The notes: generated by a model from the sequence alone, not told the origin. Shown: positions 36,182-45,381, numbered from the stretch's first letter. The stretch: 64,000 bases of DNA from Psychrobacter sp. GP33 (GCF_014119005.1 NZ_JACGYX010000003.1:186001-250000), one strand, 5' to 3'. Made by a program: numbers and translations.

Positions 36182-37024
36182 TTAAAGTGAGTCTGACCAC
36201 CATTTAGATTTTTCGTCTTTGTGTAATGCGCGCATAGTAGCAAAGGCACTATCATTACTTTGCAGCTTATCAAAAACGTTCAATAATATAGACGTTGCTA
36301 GCTTATCAGAGTGAGAAAAACTTTCATAACGGTTACGCATATTTTTTAAAGTGTCGTCGGAACCGATACGAAAATAGGTTAAGCCATTGTATAAAGGAAG
36401 GTCACTGCGATAAAGTGCTTCTATGTTGTCATCGACTAAGGGTATAGAGTCAGAATCAAACTGTAAAAAATTTTTGGTTTCGTAAACTCTGAGCGTATTC
36501 ATGAGAGTGGAGACATTCAACAAAATAGCAGCTCTAACCCTATCATTTGTCTGATCAATAAACGTATCACAAGCTGAAATAATCCATCGTAGCGATAAAT
36601 GATTTAATAAATAATCTGTTTCTGTATTCCATAGATTCTCAAATTCAGCAAAGGTCTCATCCGTTTTGTAGCCTCGACGTAGTAATACAATTAAGTTCGC
36701 ATGATAAAAACACAGTTCCGACTGTTCAATAAATTGATGCTTTAAGTTATCCAAATGCTCTTTTAAATCCTTTGTGCGAGGCTTATTAGTTATAGCCATA
36801 GGATTGCACATTGAGGGAGTAATAATCGAAGCCTTCATCTCATCAATACTTTTTTCAGTAAATCTATTAATAATTGCTTTAGCATTAAGTGTTTTTTCAC
36901 TCTTAAATAATAAAATAAGCTGACGCTGCCATCCTGAAGATGTTGTCATATCATTAAAGCCTTGCTCATAAAGATAATTATATTGAATTGTTGCATGGAG
37001 TAGTTCAGTGAAGTAGTTTGACAA
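36182..37024 (-). CDS. helical protein of unknown family in the LOS cluster
   Basis: 280 aa if started at the TTG at 37022-37024; the first in-frame ATG is at 36947-36949 and has an AAGG about 10 bases upstream, giving 255 aa. I recognise no family. The sequence is almost wholly alpha-helical in character, without signal peptide or transmembrane segment, with several amphipathic stretches and a Trp-rich end (KWWSDSL). It lies 69 bases from the divergent GT4 gene and directly ahead of the anchored GT-A-like gene, so a partner or sugar-modifying role in LOS assembly is plausible but only from context. Confidence 0.6.
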   Translation of the reverse strand: MSNYFTELLHATIQYNYLYEQGFNDMTTSSGWQRQLILLFKSEKTLNAKAIINRFTEKSIDEMKASIITPSMCNPMAITNKPRTKDLKEHLDNLKHQFIEQSELCFYHANLIVLLRRGYKTDETFAEFENLWNTETDYLLNHLSLRWIISACDTFIDQTNDRVRAAILLNVSTLMNTLRVYETKNFLQFDSDSIPLVDDNIEALYRSDLPLYNGLTYFRIGSDDTLKNMRNRYESFSHSDKLATSILLNVFDKLQSNDSAFATMRALHKDEKSKWWSDSL

Positions 37025-37093
37025 ATATTATGACATTAATCTACTGATGCTCAGTATTTATCTTTAGAACTTACTAAATATATTAAGAATCTT

Positions 37094-38206
37094 ATGAATC
37101 CACCCATTATCTTATTCATCTTAAAAGCACTGGAAGGGCGCGGTGCAGAACGCATGGTCACGACATTAGCGCGTGCTTATATTGAGATGAGCTATGATGT
37201 GCATGTATTGTGTTTAGAGGACACAAAGGATATGCGCTTAGACCCTCGCGTACATTACCATATCGTGCATTATAATGAGCCGTTATTGGATACAGAAATG
37301 GAGCAGGCAGCGACTTATAAACAAGTTGCAGGGCGCATCGATAACTATGTGCTTAAGAATATAGGAATGCCTGAACTAATTCTGGCGAATATCTACAAAG
37401 TCAATTGGATTATGGCATATAGTCAGTTGCCTAATATCGTAAATGTCTTACATACCGCGTTATCCAGACAGTTTGAAGAGGATTTAAAGAGCACTCCTAA
37501 ACAGATGATTAAACATTTAAAAATAGTTTATCGCGCTCATCCTTGTAGCTGTGTGAGTGATGGCGCGCGTCAAGACTTGTTAGCTCTTATCGGTAATTCT
37601 GATAAAGTAACGAAGATCTATAACCCCTGTGATGTGAATCAAATCCAAAAATTGGCAAGCCAGCCTTTTTCTCTTAAAGAATTTGGCTTGACTAATAAAA
37701 GCTATATCATTCATGTTGGTTCATTTGACAGTATGAAAGGTCATCGAGACTTGCTGCACGCTTATGCTAAAACACAGCGTAAGCTGCCATTAATTTTGGT
37801 CGGTAAAGGGCGACTTGAAGAAGAAATTAAACAGCTGGCATGTGAATTAAGTATTAATAACGATATCAAATTTTTGGGATTTCAAAACAATCCTTATCCT
37901 CTTATTGCTAATGCTGCATTGCTGATATTAAGCTCAAAATTTGAAGGGTTTGGCTACGTTATCGTTGAAGCGCAAGCATTGAATGTACCGGTGATTAGCA
38001 CCGACTGCCCATTTGGTCCAAGAGAGTTGTTACCCAAGAAAAACCTAGTTGATGTTGGTGATATCGACGGATTGTCAGTTCTAATAGATGAGGCTGTAGT
38101 GTGTCCAGACACTTACAATGTACCTCTTAAGCAGCAATTGTCACCCATTATTATTGCTCAACAGTATTTAGATTTTTTATTATCAATAAAGAATGATACT
38201 AATTAA
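37094..38206 (+). CDS. GT4-family glycosyltransferase
   Basis: 370 aa, GT-B fold. N-terminal domain begins PPIILFILKALEGRGAERMVTTLARAY; the C-terminal nucleotide-binding domain starts at IIHVGSFDSMKGHRDLLHAYA (about residues 209-229), continues with LILVGKGRLEEEI, IKFLGFQNNPYPLIANAALLILSSKFEGFGYVIVEAQALNVPVIST, holding the family-4 E-x7-E element. Typical of enzymes that add Glc, Gal or GlcNAc to LOS core. Its stop lies 7 bases from the stop of the converging gene, with no terminator between. A TTGACA-N16-TCTACT element (37018-37045) could be its promoter. Confidence 0.9.
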   Translation: MNPPIILFILKALEGRGAERMVTTLARAYIEMSYDVHVLCLEDTKDMRLDPRVHYHIVHYNEPLLDTEMEQAATYKQVAGRIDNYVLKNIGMPELILANIYKVNWIMAYSQLPNIVNVLHTALSRQFEEDLKSTPKQMIKHLKIVYRAHPCSCVSDGARQDLLALIGNSDKVTKIYNPCDVNQIQKLASQPFSLKEFGLTNKSYIIHVGSFDSMKGHRDLLHAYAKTQRKLPLILVGKGRLEEEIKQLACELSINNDIKFLGFQNNPYPLIANAALLILSSKFEGFGYVIVEAQALNVPVISTDCPFGPRELLPKKNLVDVGDIDGLSVLIDEAVVCPDTYNVPLKQQLSPIIIAQQYLDFLLSIKNDTN

Positions 38207-38213
38207 AAGATCA

Positions 38214-39116
38214 TTAATTAAAATTAAAAAGAGATTGAGAAATAGGGGAATGGTTGATAACTGATACGCCGTGCGATTTATAGACTTTAGCCAATAAATC
38301 AAAGGATGGCACAATACGCTCATGAACTGCTTTGTCGAGTTTACTTGGTGCGCTATTGCTAGCGCTTTCATAAAATCGTGGCTGGCTGCTGTTTAGTAAG
38401 TCAATACCGTACAAATGAATAGCACTTGCTTGACGAGCAAATGCCAATTGCATTGCTACATAGGCAACCGTTCCCGCCTCTACAAATCCATGAGTAATAT
38501 CAAGTGATACACCAATGGCAGCAGGCTTATGACTTGCATCAATTATAAAATGGTCATCATCTGTAAAACAAGATAATGGCTTTCTTCTATGCAGCCATTT
38601 ATTTTTAAAGGTCAACTTACTTAATAAAGATTGGTTTGATTTGACGCCCCAGGGTCTATCAACTGGGTATAAGATGCGCATTGAATCATAATAAGTGCAC
38701 ATGATTTCGGGGTGCGTGATTACCATTGCCTCGAACACTGCTAAAGTAGCATATAAAGGCTGCCCTTTATAGTAGGTCTGTAAAATCTCAGGTTGATGAT
38801 TGATAAAGCGATCATCACTAATCACATAACCTACTACTCTAGTGAAATCATGTTGACCAATAAGGCTAATACTGCCATTGATAAAAATAGTAGCAGTATC
38901 TTGCAGCATTGAAAATGATAATTCAGAAATTGAAGGACCGGAGGCAATAATATTAACGGCTTGCCCATGTAGATTCTGTTGTGCTTCACTGGCATTAAAC
39001 GCTTTAATAGTAATCAGCTGATCGTTAATAACAAAATCAGCGGTAGGAGGTAATGCCAGATTTAGCACCATATTATAATCCGATTTAGTCAGTGATTGTT
39101 TTCTACAGGGTTGCAA
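38214..39116 (-). CDS. DUF115/sialyltransferase-fold-like protein
   Basis: 300 aa, soluble. A Rossmann-like start NIIASGPSISELSFSMLQDTATIFINGSI (about residues 36-64) and, near the C-terminal third, GTVAYVAMQLAFARQASAIHLYGIDLL (about 214-240) recall both DUF115 (motility-associated glycosyltransferase) and GT42 Campylobacter sialyltransferases (GPS... and the IYLxGID segment). YPVDRPWGVK and a late HERIVPSFDLLAKVY helix complete the picture. This suggests transfer of a nonulosonate or similar sugar, but the catalytic residues are not securely identifiable by eye. It neighbours GT4 and another GT-A-like gene in the LOS cluster. Confidence 0.62.
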   Translation of the reverse strand: MQPCRKQSLTKSDYNMVLNLALPPTADFVINDQLITIKAFNASEAQQNLHGQAVNIIASGPSISELSFSMLQDTATIFINGSISLIGQHDFTRVVGYVISDDRFINHQPEILQTYYKGQPLYATLAVFEAMVITHPEIMCTYYDSMRILYPVDRPWGVKSNQSLLSKLTFKNKWLHRRKPLSCFTDDDHFIIDASHKPAAIGVSLDITHGFVEAGTVAYVAMQLAFARQASAIHLYGIDLLNSSQPRFYESASNSAPSKLDKAVHERIVPSFDLLAKVYKSHGVSVINHSPISQSLFNFN

Positions 39117-39158
39117 TAAGCCTAAACAACAGATATTAACGCCTATTTATGAAGGGTG

Positions 39159-39959
39159 TTACTGCCAATAATCTTGTAACCAAGGGCTTGGTTTGACATG
39201 ACGATACCATTTTCCGCCGCCTCCACGAATGGCATCGGGTGGATTAATTTCTCCGTGAAAAATGACGATTTTTGCCCCTTCAGGCAGATAAGGCGCGCGT
39301 ACGAAATTTAATGGAGTAGGCGCCATACATTGGTATTTAAAGCTGACACACCACGTTTTATCCCAATATTCTAAATGATGATGTTCACGCAGATAGTTGG
39401 ACAAGTACGCCTGCTCATGGCGAACTTGAGTGCGAATGGTTTCAAAGTTGCGCTCAAAATTTGCTAGCAAATCAGGATATGTACCCATACCAATATTAAA
39501 ACGATAAACCGAGCTGTTACCGATCATACGCCACGGTTTTTTCCAATCACGGATAATCACCACGCTATCGTCGTGCTCAGTTTGATAAGTAAAAAACGCA
39601 TCGATGTTATCTACAATAACGATATCAATATCTAAAAATAATGCGACACCTTTTAAATCATATAATTCTGGTTTAAAGGTGGTGAGTTTTTTCCAGCCTC
39701 GTTCTGGTCCTGCTGGTAGATTAAGTTCCGGTATAGGGTAGCACTGTACCGCAGCATCAATACCAACACTGTCATCGGTTAAGCAGACCATTTGAAAATC
39801 TAAGGTTAAATGACGACTGACCATATTATATAGACGGTTAACATACTCGGCACCGTATTTATCACCCCACTTCATACAAATAATATAGCGCTGTTCAGGC
39901 ACATTAATGTCTGTTTCTAGGACAGAAGAAGATGAATTTCCAGTTGCGTCAATTGCCAT
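39159..39959 (-). CDS. GT-A-like glycosyltransferase
   Basis: 266 aa. QRYIICMKWGDKYGAEYVNRLYNMVSRHLT at the start of the fold, then LKGVALFLDIDIVIVDNIDAFF (about residues 102-123), a DXD-type metal site written DID, and the C-terminal VIFHGEINPPDAIRGGGGKW block with a His that can complete metal binding. This pattern is common among uncharacterised LOS/capsule glycosyltransferases of Gram-negatives. No membrane segment. It lies 42 bases upstream of the sialyltransferase-fold-like gene on the same strand, probably cotranscribed, and 88 bases behind the acyltransferase gene. Confidence 0.78.
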   Translation of the reverse strand: MAIDATGNSSSSVLETDINVPEQRYIICMKWGDKYGAEYVNRLYNMVSRHLTLDFQMVCLTDDSVGIDAAVQCYPIPELNLPAGPERGWKKLTTFKPELYDLKGVALFLDIDIVIVDNIDAFFTYQTEHDDSVVIIRDWKKPWRMIGNSSVYRFNIGMGTYPDLLANFERNFETIRTQVRHEQAYLSNYLREHHHLEYWDKTWCVSFKYQCMAPTPLNFVRAPYLPEGAKIVIFHGEINPPDAIRGGGGKWYRHVKPSPWLQDYWQ

Positions 39960-40047
39960 GATGCGCTCGTATTAGTATTGATAAAAGTAAAGTTACTCGT
40001 TTATCTTAGCGTAAACCGTCTTATTTGTATGTTGCAATCATGAATGC

Positions 40048-41022
40048 TCAATCTTTAACGTTTTCATCGTGAATGCTATGAACATCACCGTCCATATAAT
40101 TGTTAGAAGAATACTGGGTACGGATAAACGTATCAAGTGTTGCAGGGTCTGCGCGATACGGGTCGTTTAAATAAGGTATATGTTTAAAACGCCGATAACC
40201 CCACATATAATGACTGAAATTTGCTTGAATCATCTGTTCCATTGCCTGATTTAAGGCATAGGTAGAGATAGACACATTACGGTCATATAGCGCCGGATCG
40301 TTTAATTGATAGCAATAAATATCAAATCCCTGTCCGTCATCACGTCGAATACAAGACAGACCTACCAAAGCACACTTTGTTTTGCTTGCTAACTTGGAAG
40401 CAAGGGTACTGGTGAGCGTTTCAATACCAAAAAATGGTACCACGACGCCACCTGATGGTTCGGGTACATGGTCGGGTAGTACGATGCTAAAGCCACCTTG
40501 CTTAAGGGTTTTAAATACTGCTTTCACACCGCTACCATCAGTCGGGACTAAGGTAGCATTTAGCCGTGCCCGTCCTTGTAATATAAAGTTATTGGTAATA
40601 TCGCCTTTAACAGGCTTATACATGATGGTTGGCGCGCCAAATTGATTAAGCCACGCATTCATCATCTCCCATGTTCCTAAGTGCGGTACGATGGCGAGCA
40701 TTCCGTTAGGATTGGCAAGCCCTTCTAATAGGATTTCTTTATGATGAACATCACGAATTTGAGCGATGCTCCATTTAGGCGACATCGCCCAACTTTTAAT
40801 AGATTCAACACTGCTTAAGCATTGATTTTGCACAATACTTTTAACCAACGCTTGTTTTTGCGTATCTGTTAACGTCTGAGCAACCAGTTGCAAATTAATA
40901 TTAATGGTGCGCATGATACTTAAGTTTGGGAACTTTACAATAACCCACGCAGCAAAACGTGCCAGCGTCTGCAAGACAGACAGTGGCACGAATTTAAATA
41001 TTTCATATGGATTCATAATCAC
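40048..41022 (-). CDS. LpxL/LpxM-like lipid A acyltransferase
   Basis: 324 aa. LPLAT superfamily (HtrB/MsbB): the catalytic H-x4-E motif is HLGTWE (about residues 113-118), followed by MYKPVKG, LLPDHVPEPSGGVVVPFFG-type substrate loop (VLPDHVPEPSGG), and the C-terminal MWGYRRFK. An N-terminal hydrophobic helix (about 10-30) anchors it to the inner membrane. LpxL and LpxM add secondary acyl chains to Kdo-lipid A; which position this one serves cannot be told. It is located between aspS and the LOS glycosyltransferases; a 13-bp hairpin (41033-41067) lies just upstream of its ATG. Confidence 0.87.
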   Translation of the reverse strand: MIMNPYEIFKFVPLSVLQTLARFAAWVIVKFPNLSIMRTININLQLVAQTLTDTQKQALVKSIVQNQCLSSVESIKSWAMSPKWSIAQIRDVHHKEILLEGLANPNGMLAIVPHLGTWEMMNAWLNQFGAPTIMYKPVKGDITNNFILQGRARLNATLVPTDGSGVKAVFKTLKQGGFSIVLPDHVPEPSGGVVVPFFGIETLTSTLASKLASKTKCALVGLSCIRRDDGQGFDIYCYQLNDPALYDRNVSISTYALNQAMEQMIQANFSHYMWGYRRFKHIPYLNDPYRADPATLDTFIRTQYSSNNYMDGDVHSIHDENVKD

Positions 41023-41032
41023 TCACATATTT

Positions 41033-41067
41033 GTGATTGATATGCTCGTAAAGGGCATATCAATCAC
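41033..41067. promoter_or_regulatory. perfect 13-bp inverted repeat before the acyltransferase
   Basis: GTGATTGATATGC (41033-41045) and its exact complement (41055-41067) with a 9-base loop, ending 11 bases before the acyltransferase start codon and 82 bases below aspS. No T run follows on the minus strand, so it is either an operator/leader hairpin of the acyltransferase gene or an unusual terminator of aspS. Confidence 0.6.
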
Positions 41068-41148
41068 GGGCATATAAGTCATGGCGCAATGAGTCAGATA
41101 GTAAAAAATATCTGCACATCGTTAGACTACTTGTTCAGCAGGTTTGCT

Positions 41149-43005
41149 TTATTCAGTAGGTTTATTAGTATCAGCCTGTACTTTTTCGCGGACACGAATA
41201 CCCAATTCACGCAGCTGCTTGGTATCAACCTCGGCAGGCGCTTGAGTTAGTGGACACTCAGCAGTTTTGGTTTTTGGGAAAGCGATGACATCACGAATAG
41301 AGTCTGCGCCTACCATCAACATAATTAAACGGTCTAAACCAAAAGCCAAACCACCATGCGGTGGCGCACCATATTTTAGGGCATCAAGTAAGAAGCTGAA
41401 CTTGTCTTCGGCTTCCTGTTCATCGATACCAAGTGCTTCAAATACAGCCGTTTGCATCTCAAGGGTATTGATACGTAAGCTACCACCGCCCACTTCAGTA
41501 CCGTTTAGTACCATATCATAAGCAATAGATAGGGCAGTTGCTGGGCTTTCTTTTAACTCGGCAACTGAGCCTTTTGGCTTAGTAAATGGATGATGCATTG
41601 ATGTCCATTTACCATCGTCAGTTTCTTCAAACATTGGGAAGTCGGTAACCCAAAGTGGTGCCCACTCGCAGGTGGTCATCTCTAAATCTAAACCAATTTT
41701 TTGACGTAGCGCGCCCATTGCATCATTAACAACACGAGCTTTATCGGCACCAAAGAAGATAATATCGCCATCTTCTGCGCCGGTGCGTTCAACTAGGCTA
41801 GCCAGTACGTCGTCAGTCATATTCTTGATGATTGGCGACTGTAGACCAGACTCTTTATCAACGCCGTTATTGATGTTGCTCGCGTCGTTAACTTTAATAT
41901 AAGCCAAACCACGTGCGCCATAAATACCAACGAATTTGGTATATTCGTCGATTTGCTTACGGCTTAATGAGCTACCACCAGGAATACGTAGAGCAGCAAC
42001 GCGACCTTTTGGATCGTTCGCAGGACCTGAGAATACTTTAAAATCAACCGCTTGCATTAAGTCAGCAACATCAATCAATTTAAGCGGAATACGTAAGTCA
42101 GGCTTGTCTGACGCATAGTCACGCATCGCTTCAGCGTAGGTCATACGCGGGAACTGTTCAAACTCAATATTCATCATCGTCTTAAAGACGTGCTTGATCA
42201 AACCTTCGTTGATATTCATGATTTCTTCTTCATTTAAGAAGGAAGTCTCAATATCCACTTGGGTAAATTCAGGCTGGCGATCTGCACGTAAATCTTCATC
42301 TCGGAAGCACTTAGCGATTTGATAATAACGATCAAAACCAGCAACCATCAATAATTGTTTAAACAGCTGTGGCGACTGCGGGAGCGCAAAGAAGTTACCC
42401 GGACGCGTACGTGATGGCACGAGATAATCACGCGCACCTTCTGGCGTAGCACGGGTTAATATAGGCGTTTCAACATCTAGAAAGCCATGGTCATCTAAAT
42501 AACGACGAATTGCTGAGGTGGCTTTGGCACGGAATACCATGCGATCCTGCATTTCTGGACGACGCATATCAAGGTAACGATATTTTAAACGCAAGTCTTC
42601 TGATACCGTTGTTTTCTCATCATTTAATGGGAAAGGCGGGGTCTCAGACTTTGCTAATACTTCAATCTCTTTGCCTAATATCTCAATCTGACCACTGGTC
42701 ATATTGGCATTTTCAGTGCCCGCGTAGCGTTGGCGAACGCGACCAGTAATTTTTAGCACATATTCTGGACGTACGGCATCAGCAGTGGCAAACGCTTCTG
42801 GCGTATCTGGATCGACAACCACTTGCAGAATGCCTGCACGGTCGCGCATGTCTAAGAAAATCACGCCACCGTGATCGCGACGACGATGTACCCAGCCGAC
42901 GATAGTAATGGTTTGCTCAAGTAAGCTTTCAGTTACCGCGCCGCAATATTCATCTCGGTATTGGCTGTGAGTGGTTTCACTTTGCATCATAGTGCTGTTC
43001 GTCAT
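41149..43005 (-). CDS. aspS: aspartyl-tRNA synthetase
   Basis: 618 aa from the ATG at 43003-43005, which has a GGACA Shine-Dalgarno; a longer frame to 43050 has none. Class II synthetase of bacterial type: OB-fold anticodon domain (about residues 20-130, [21 protein letters not shown]), motif 1 region, motif 2 [20 protein letters not shown] (about 225-244), the bacterial GAD insertion (about 300-440) and motif 3 GLAFGLDRL. Whether it is discriminating or also charges tRNA-Asn depends on gatCAB, which is not in this window. It lies upstream of the acyltransferase on the same strand. Confidence 0.96.
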   Translation of the reverse strand: MTNSTMMQSETTHSQYRDEYCGAVTESLLEQTITIVGWVHRRRDHGGVIFLDMRDRAGILQVVVDPDTPEAFATADAVRPEYVLKITGRVRQRYAGTENANMTSGQIEILGKEIEVLAKSETPPFPLNDEKTTVSEDLRLKYRYLDMRRPEMQDRMVFRAKATSAIRRYLDDHGFLDVETPILTRATPEGARDYLVPSRTRPGNFFALPQSPQLFKQLLMVAGFDRYYQIAKCFRDEDLRADRQPEFTQVDIETSFLNEEEIMNINEGLIKHVFKTMMNIEFEQFPRMTYAEAMRDYASDKPDLRIPLKLIDVADLMQAVDFKVFSGPANDPKGRVAALRIPGGSSLSRKQIDEYTKFVGIYGARGLAYIKVNDASNINNGVDKESGLQSPIIKNMTDDVLASLVERTGAEDGDIIFFGADKARVVNDAMGALRQKIGLDLEMTTCEWAPLWVTDFPMFEETDDGKWTSMHHPFTKPKGSVAELKESPATALSIAYDMVLNGTEVGGGSLRINTLEMQTAVFEALGIDEQEAEDKFSFLLDALKYGAPPHGGLAFGLDRLIMLMVGADSIRDVIAFPKTKTAECPLTQAPAEVDTKQLRELGIRVREKVQADTNKPTE

Positions 43006-43482
43006 AATAATAGTTGTCCAGTTATCAGCCCGATTCAAAAAGTCAATCATGCAGCCCTATGCGTAGCGTTCACTGCTAAGGTGAGTCATTAGCAAAAAAA
43101 ACAGCACAGACAACGCGATGTAAACAAATGGTCATCACGTAGGCTACAGAAAATTAAATGTAAACGCATATTATGCCTAAAGTGCTTTTATTATACAACC
43201 GCACCAACACATTCAGGCAGGATGTTCGCTTGCAGCCACTTTATTAAGCGCTCGGAAATAAGGACAATATTACATTAAGAATGTCATTAACTGTAGATAA
43301 GCTGTGACCTAATAAGTCAGTCATGTAAGTGATTGGTTAAATATGACAACTAAGCTTGAAAGTGAATCGACAAGCGCGCATATTAAGCGCACGTTTATAA
43401 CCCTATCTATTGCCAAATGCGATAATACAAACACAATGTCGTCAATTAATATATAACAGTAAGTATTTAAGGAATTATGATT
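43006..43482. other. divergent intergenic region aspS / sohB
   Basis: About 470 bases. A perfect TATAAT on the minus strand (43190-43195) is a candidate aspS -10 but lacks a good -35. A 36-codon frame from 43343 has no support. No tRNA or T-box-like element is recognisable. Confidence 0.45.
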
Positions 43483-44463
43483 ATGCTTTTTCATCCGCCC
43501 AAAAACCCTGTTGAACTCAAAGTCATGCACTTAAATAAAAGCCAAGCGCAGCGCCAGCAGGATTTGGTAGAAGCCACGCAAGGTAAGGCTGCCCTTAAGC
43601 AATTTAAAAAGGCGCTCGCCAAGCAAGATAAGAAAGATGCCAAAGCCAAAAGTAAGCGTAAAGGAAAAGGTAGAGATACATCTGCGCAAGTCTTTGTCCT
43701 TGATTTTGATGGCGATATGAAAGCCACTGCTGTCAAGCATTTGCGTGAAGAGATTAGCACGCTTATCAGTACCGCCAATAAAGGCGATGAAGTCGTTATT
43801 CGTCTTGAGTCTGGTGGCGGCTTGGTACACAGCTATGGTCTAGCGGCAGCGCAGTTGGCGCGACTGAAGGATGCCGGTCTTAAGCTAACAGTATGCGTCG
43901 ATAAAGTCGCTGCCAGCGGTGGATATATGATGGCGTGTGTGGCAGATAATATCGTTGCCGCGCCATTTGCGATTATCGGCTCTATTGGTGTGGTCTCGCA
44001 ATTGCCAAACTTTCATAAATGGCTAAAAAATCATGATGTCGATTATGAGATGTTTACCGCAGGCGATTATAAGCGCACGGTGACTGTATTTGGCGAAAAT
44101 GACGATGAAGACCGTGCCAAGTATCAAGAAGAGCTTGAGCAAACGCATGAGCTTTTCAAACATTTCGTTAATCGTTATCGCGGTATGCTGGACTTAGATA
44201 AAGTAGCGACAGGCGAGCACTGGTATGGCGAAGATGCCGTACATTTAAATTTGGTCGATCGCTTGCAAACGTCTGACAGCTACTTGCTAGAGCTTATGGA
44301 AAATCATGACGTTTATGCCTTACATTCACGCCAAAAGCCAACCTTTGCAGAAAAGCTGGGTTTATCACAAGCGGCAGAGTCAGCGTTAAATATTGCAGTG
44401 GACAAGTTACCTGAGGTGCTATCGCGTTTGGATTTTAACAGTCGCTTTAATATTTTAAAATAA
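43483..44463 (+). CDS. sohB: SohB-type S49 protease lacking the N-terminal membrane helix
   Basis: 326 aa from the ATG at 43483, which has an AAGGA Shine-Dalgarno at the right distance (the ATG at 43477 is too close to it). S49 peptidase: ESGGGLVHSYGLAAAQLARL, the nucleophile in VDKVAASGGYMMACVAD, and the Lys of the Ser-Lys dyad in TAGDYKRTVTVFGE; VATGEHWYGEDAV also matches E. coli SohB closely. Unlike E. coli SohB (349 aa) it lacks the first about 40 residues with the membrane anchor; instead it begins LFHPPKNPVELKV and has a very Lys-rich stretch (about residues 40-66). SohB is a suspected periplasmic protease; without an anchor or signal peptide this one should be cytoplasmic. Confidence 0.86.
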   Translation: MLFHPPKNPVELKVMHLNKSQAQRQQDLVEATQGKAALKQFKKALAKQDKKDAKAKSKRKGKGRDTSAQVFVLDFDGDMKATAVKHLREEISTLISTANKGDEVVIRLESGGGLVHSYGLAAAQLARLKDAGLKLTVCVDKVAASGGYMMACVADNIVAAPFAIIGSIGVVSQLPNFHKWLKNHDVDYEMFTAGDYKRTVTVFGENDDEDRAKYQEELEQTHELFKHFVNRYRGMLDLDKVATGEHWYGEDAVHLNLVDRLQTSDSYLLELMENHDVYALHSRQKPTFAEKLGLSQAAESALNIAVDKLPEVLSRLDFNSRFNILK

Positions 44464-44522
44464 CGTGTCATAAAGTAGCGTGCCATAAATTGACTTATTA
44501 TCATAAGACCGTATGATTTTAT

Positions 44523-44554
44523 AAAAGGCGTGTCCTTAATGGGTACGTCTTTTT
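44523..44554 (+). terminator. intrinsic terminator of sohB
   Basis: Ten-bp stem including G-T pairs (AGGCGTGTCC with GGGTACGTCT) and a 5-base loop, followed by five T, 60 bases below the sohB stop. Confidence 0.72.
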
Positions 44555-44672
44555 GCTGTGTGCATGTAACTAGAATCTAAAGTATTTTATATATAAAGCT
44601 CAATGTATCATCTAAAGACAGCACAGAGGTTTTTTGTAATGATAAGGATAAGGCCAAAAATAAGGAGTTAGA

Positions 44673-45299
44673 ATGCCGACATTGTTTATGATTAAAATTG
44701 GGGCGAGACCAAAAGGGCGCTTGATTGAGCAGCATGATATCTATTTTGGTGTTGGGGAGCGGATTGGCGACTTTGTTGAAGCGATTAATAGCCATTGGTC
44801 TGAGGTTAAGAATAAGTGGCATTTAGATGCTTATCGGCAAGTAACGATAGTAGATAATCACTGTATTCAGTGGCAGGCAACCACCGAAGCACCAAACTCT
44901 AATACAGAGAAAGAATTGAAACTGTTCTTTATTAATTTAGGCGGTTATTTGGCGGGCGAGTTTGAAGAGCTTCATCATAAATTATTAATTGTCGCGCCAA
45001 CTCAAGCGGACGCTATTAAACAAGCAAAGCAATCAACGTTTTATCAGCGCTATAGCTTTCAAGATAAAACTACGCCTTTTAATGCCGCGTCTCATATTGA
45101 TGACAAGCAGCAAGTCGATATTGATGAGATTTATAATGTGAATGATTTACTCACTGGCGGACGATTAATTATCACACCACTCACAAATGTAGAGATAAAT
45201 ACTGAAGCGGACAGGGCATTAGAGCAGGAAGATAAGTCTTACATTGGCTATCTTAGTTTAAAAAAGCTCCGCACGTTAAGTGACGCCGGCATACTATAA
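44673..45299 (+). CDS. DUF1543-domain protein
   Basis: 208 aa. TLFMIKIGARPKGRLIEQHDIYFGVGERIGDFVEAINSHW is the DUF1543 pattern, repeated in weaker form in the second half (LKLFFINLGGYLAGEFEELHHKLLIVAPTQADAIKQAK, about residues 87-125), so the protein is an internal duplication of one domain. Members are cytoplasmic and of unknown function, common in Acinetobacter, Psychrobacter and Haemophilus. An AAGGAG Shine-Dalgarno lies before the ATG. No neighbour suggests a role; the phosphatase gene follows 82 bases downstream. Confidence 0.85.
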   Translation: MPTLFMIKIGARPKGRLIEQHDIYFGVGERIGDFVEAINSHWSEVKNKWHLDAYRQVTIVDNHCIQWQATTEAPNSNTEKELKLFFINLGGYLAGEFEELHHKLLIVAPTQADAIKQAKQSTFYQRYSFQDKTTPFNAASHIDDKQQVDIDEIYNVNDLLTGGRLIITPLTNVEINTEADRALEQEDKSYIGYLSLKKLRTLSDAGIL

Positions 45300-45381
45300 T
45301 GTCAATATAACGTCAATGAACATAAAGCAAATTTTATTAAAAATAACTATTACCTAAAATTATCAGCAAATGGATACCATC

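Noticed and set aside
43343-43453. 36-codon frame upstream of sohB
   Set aside because: No ribosome binding site and no family resemblance; sits in the aspS/sohB promoter region.
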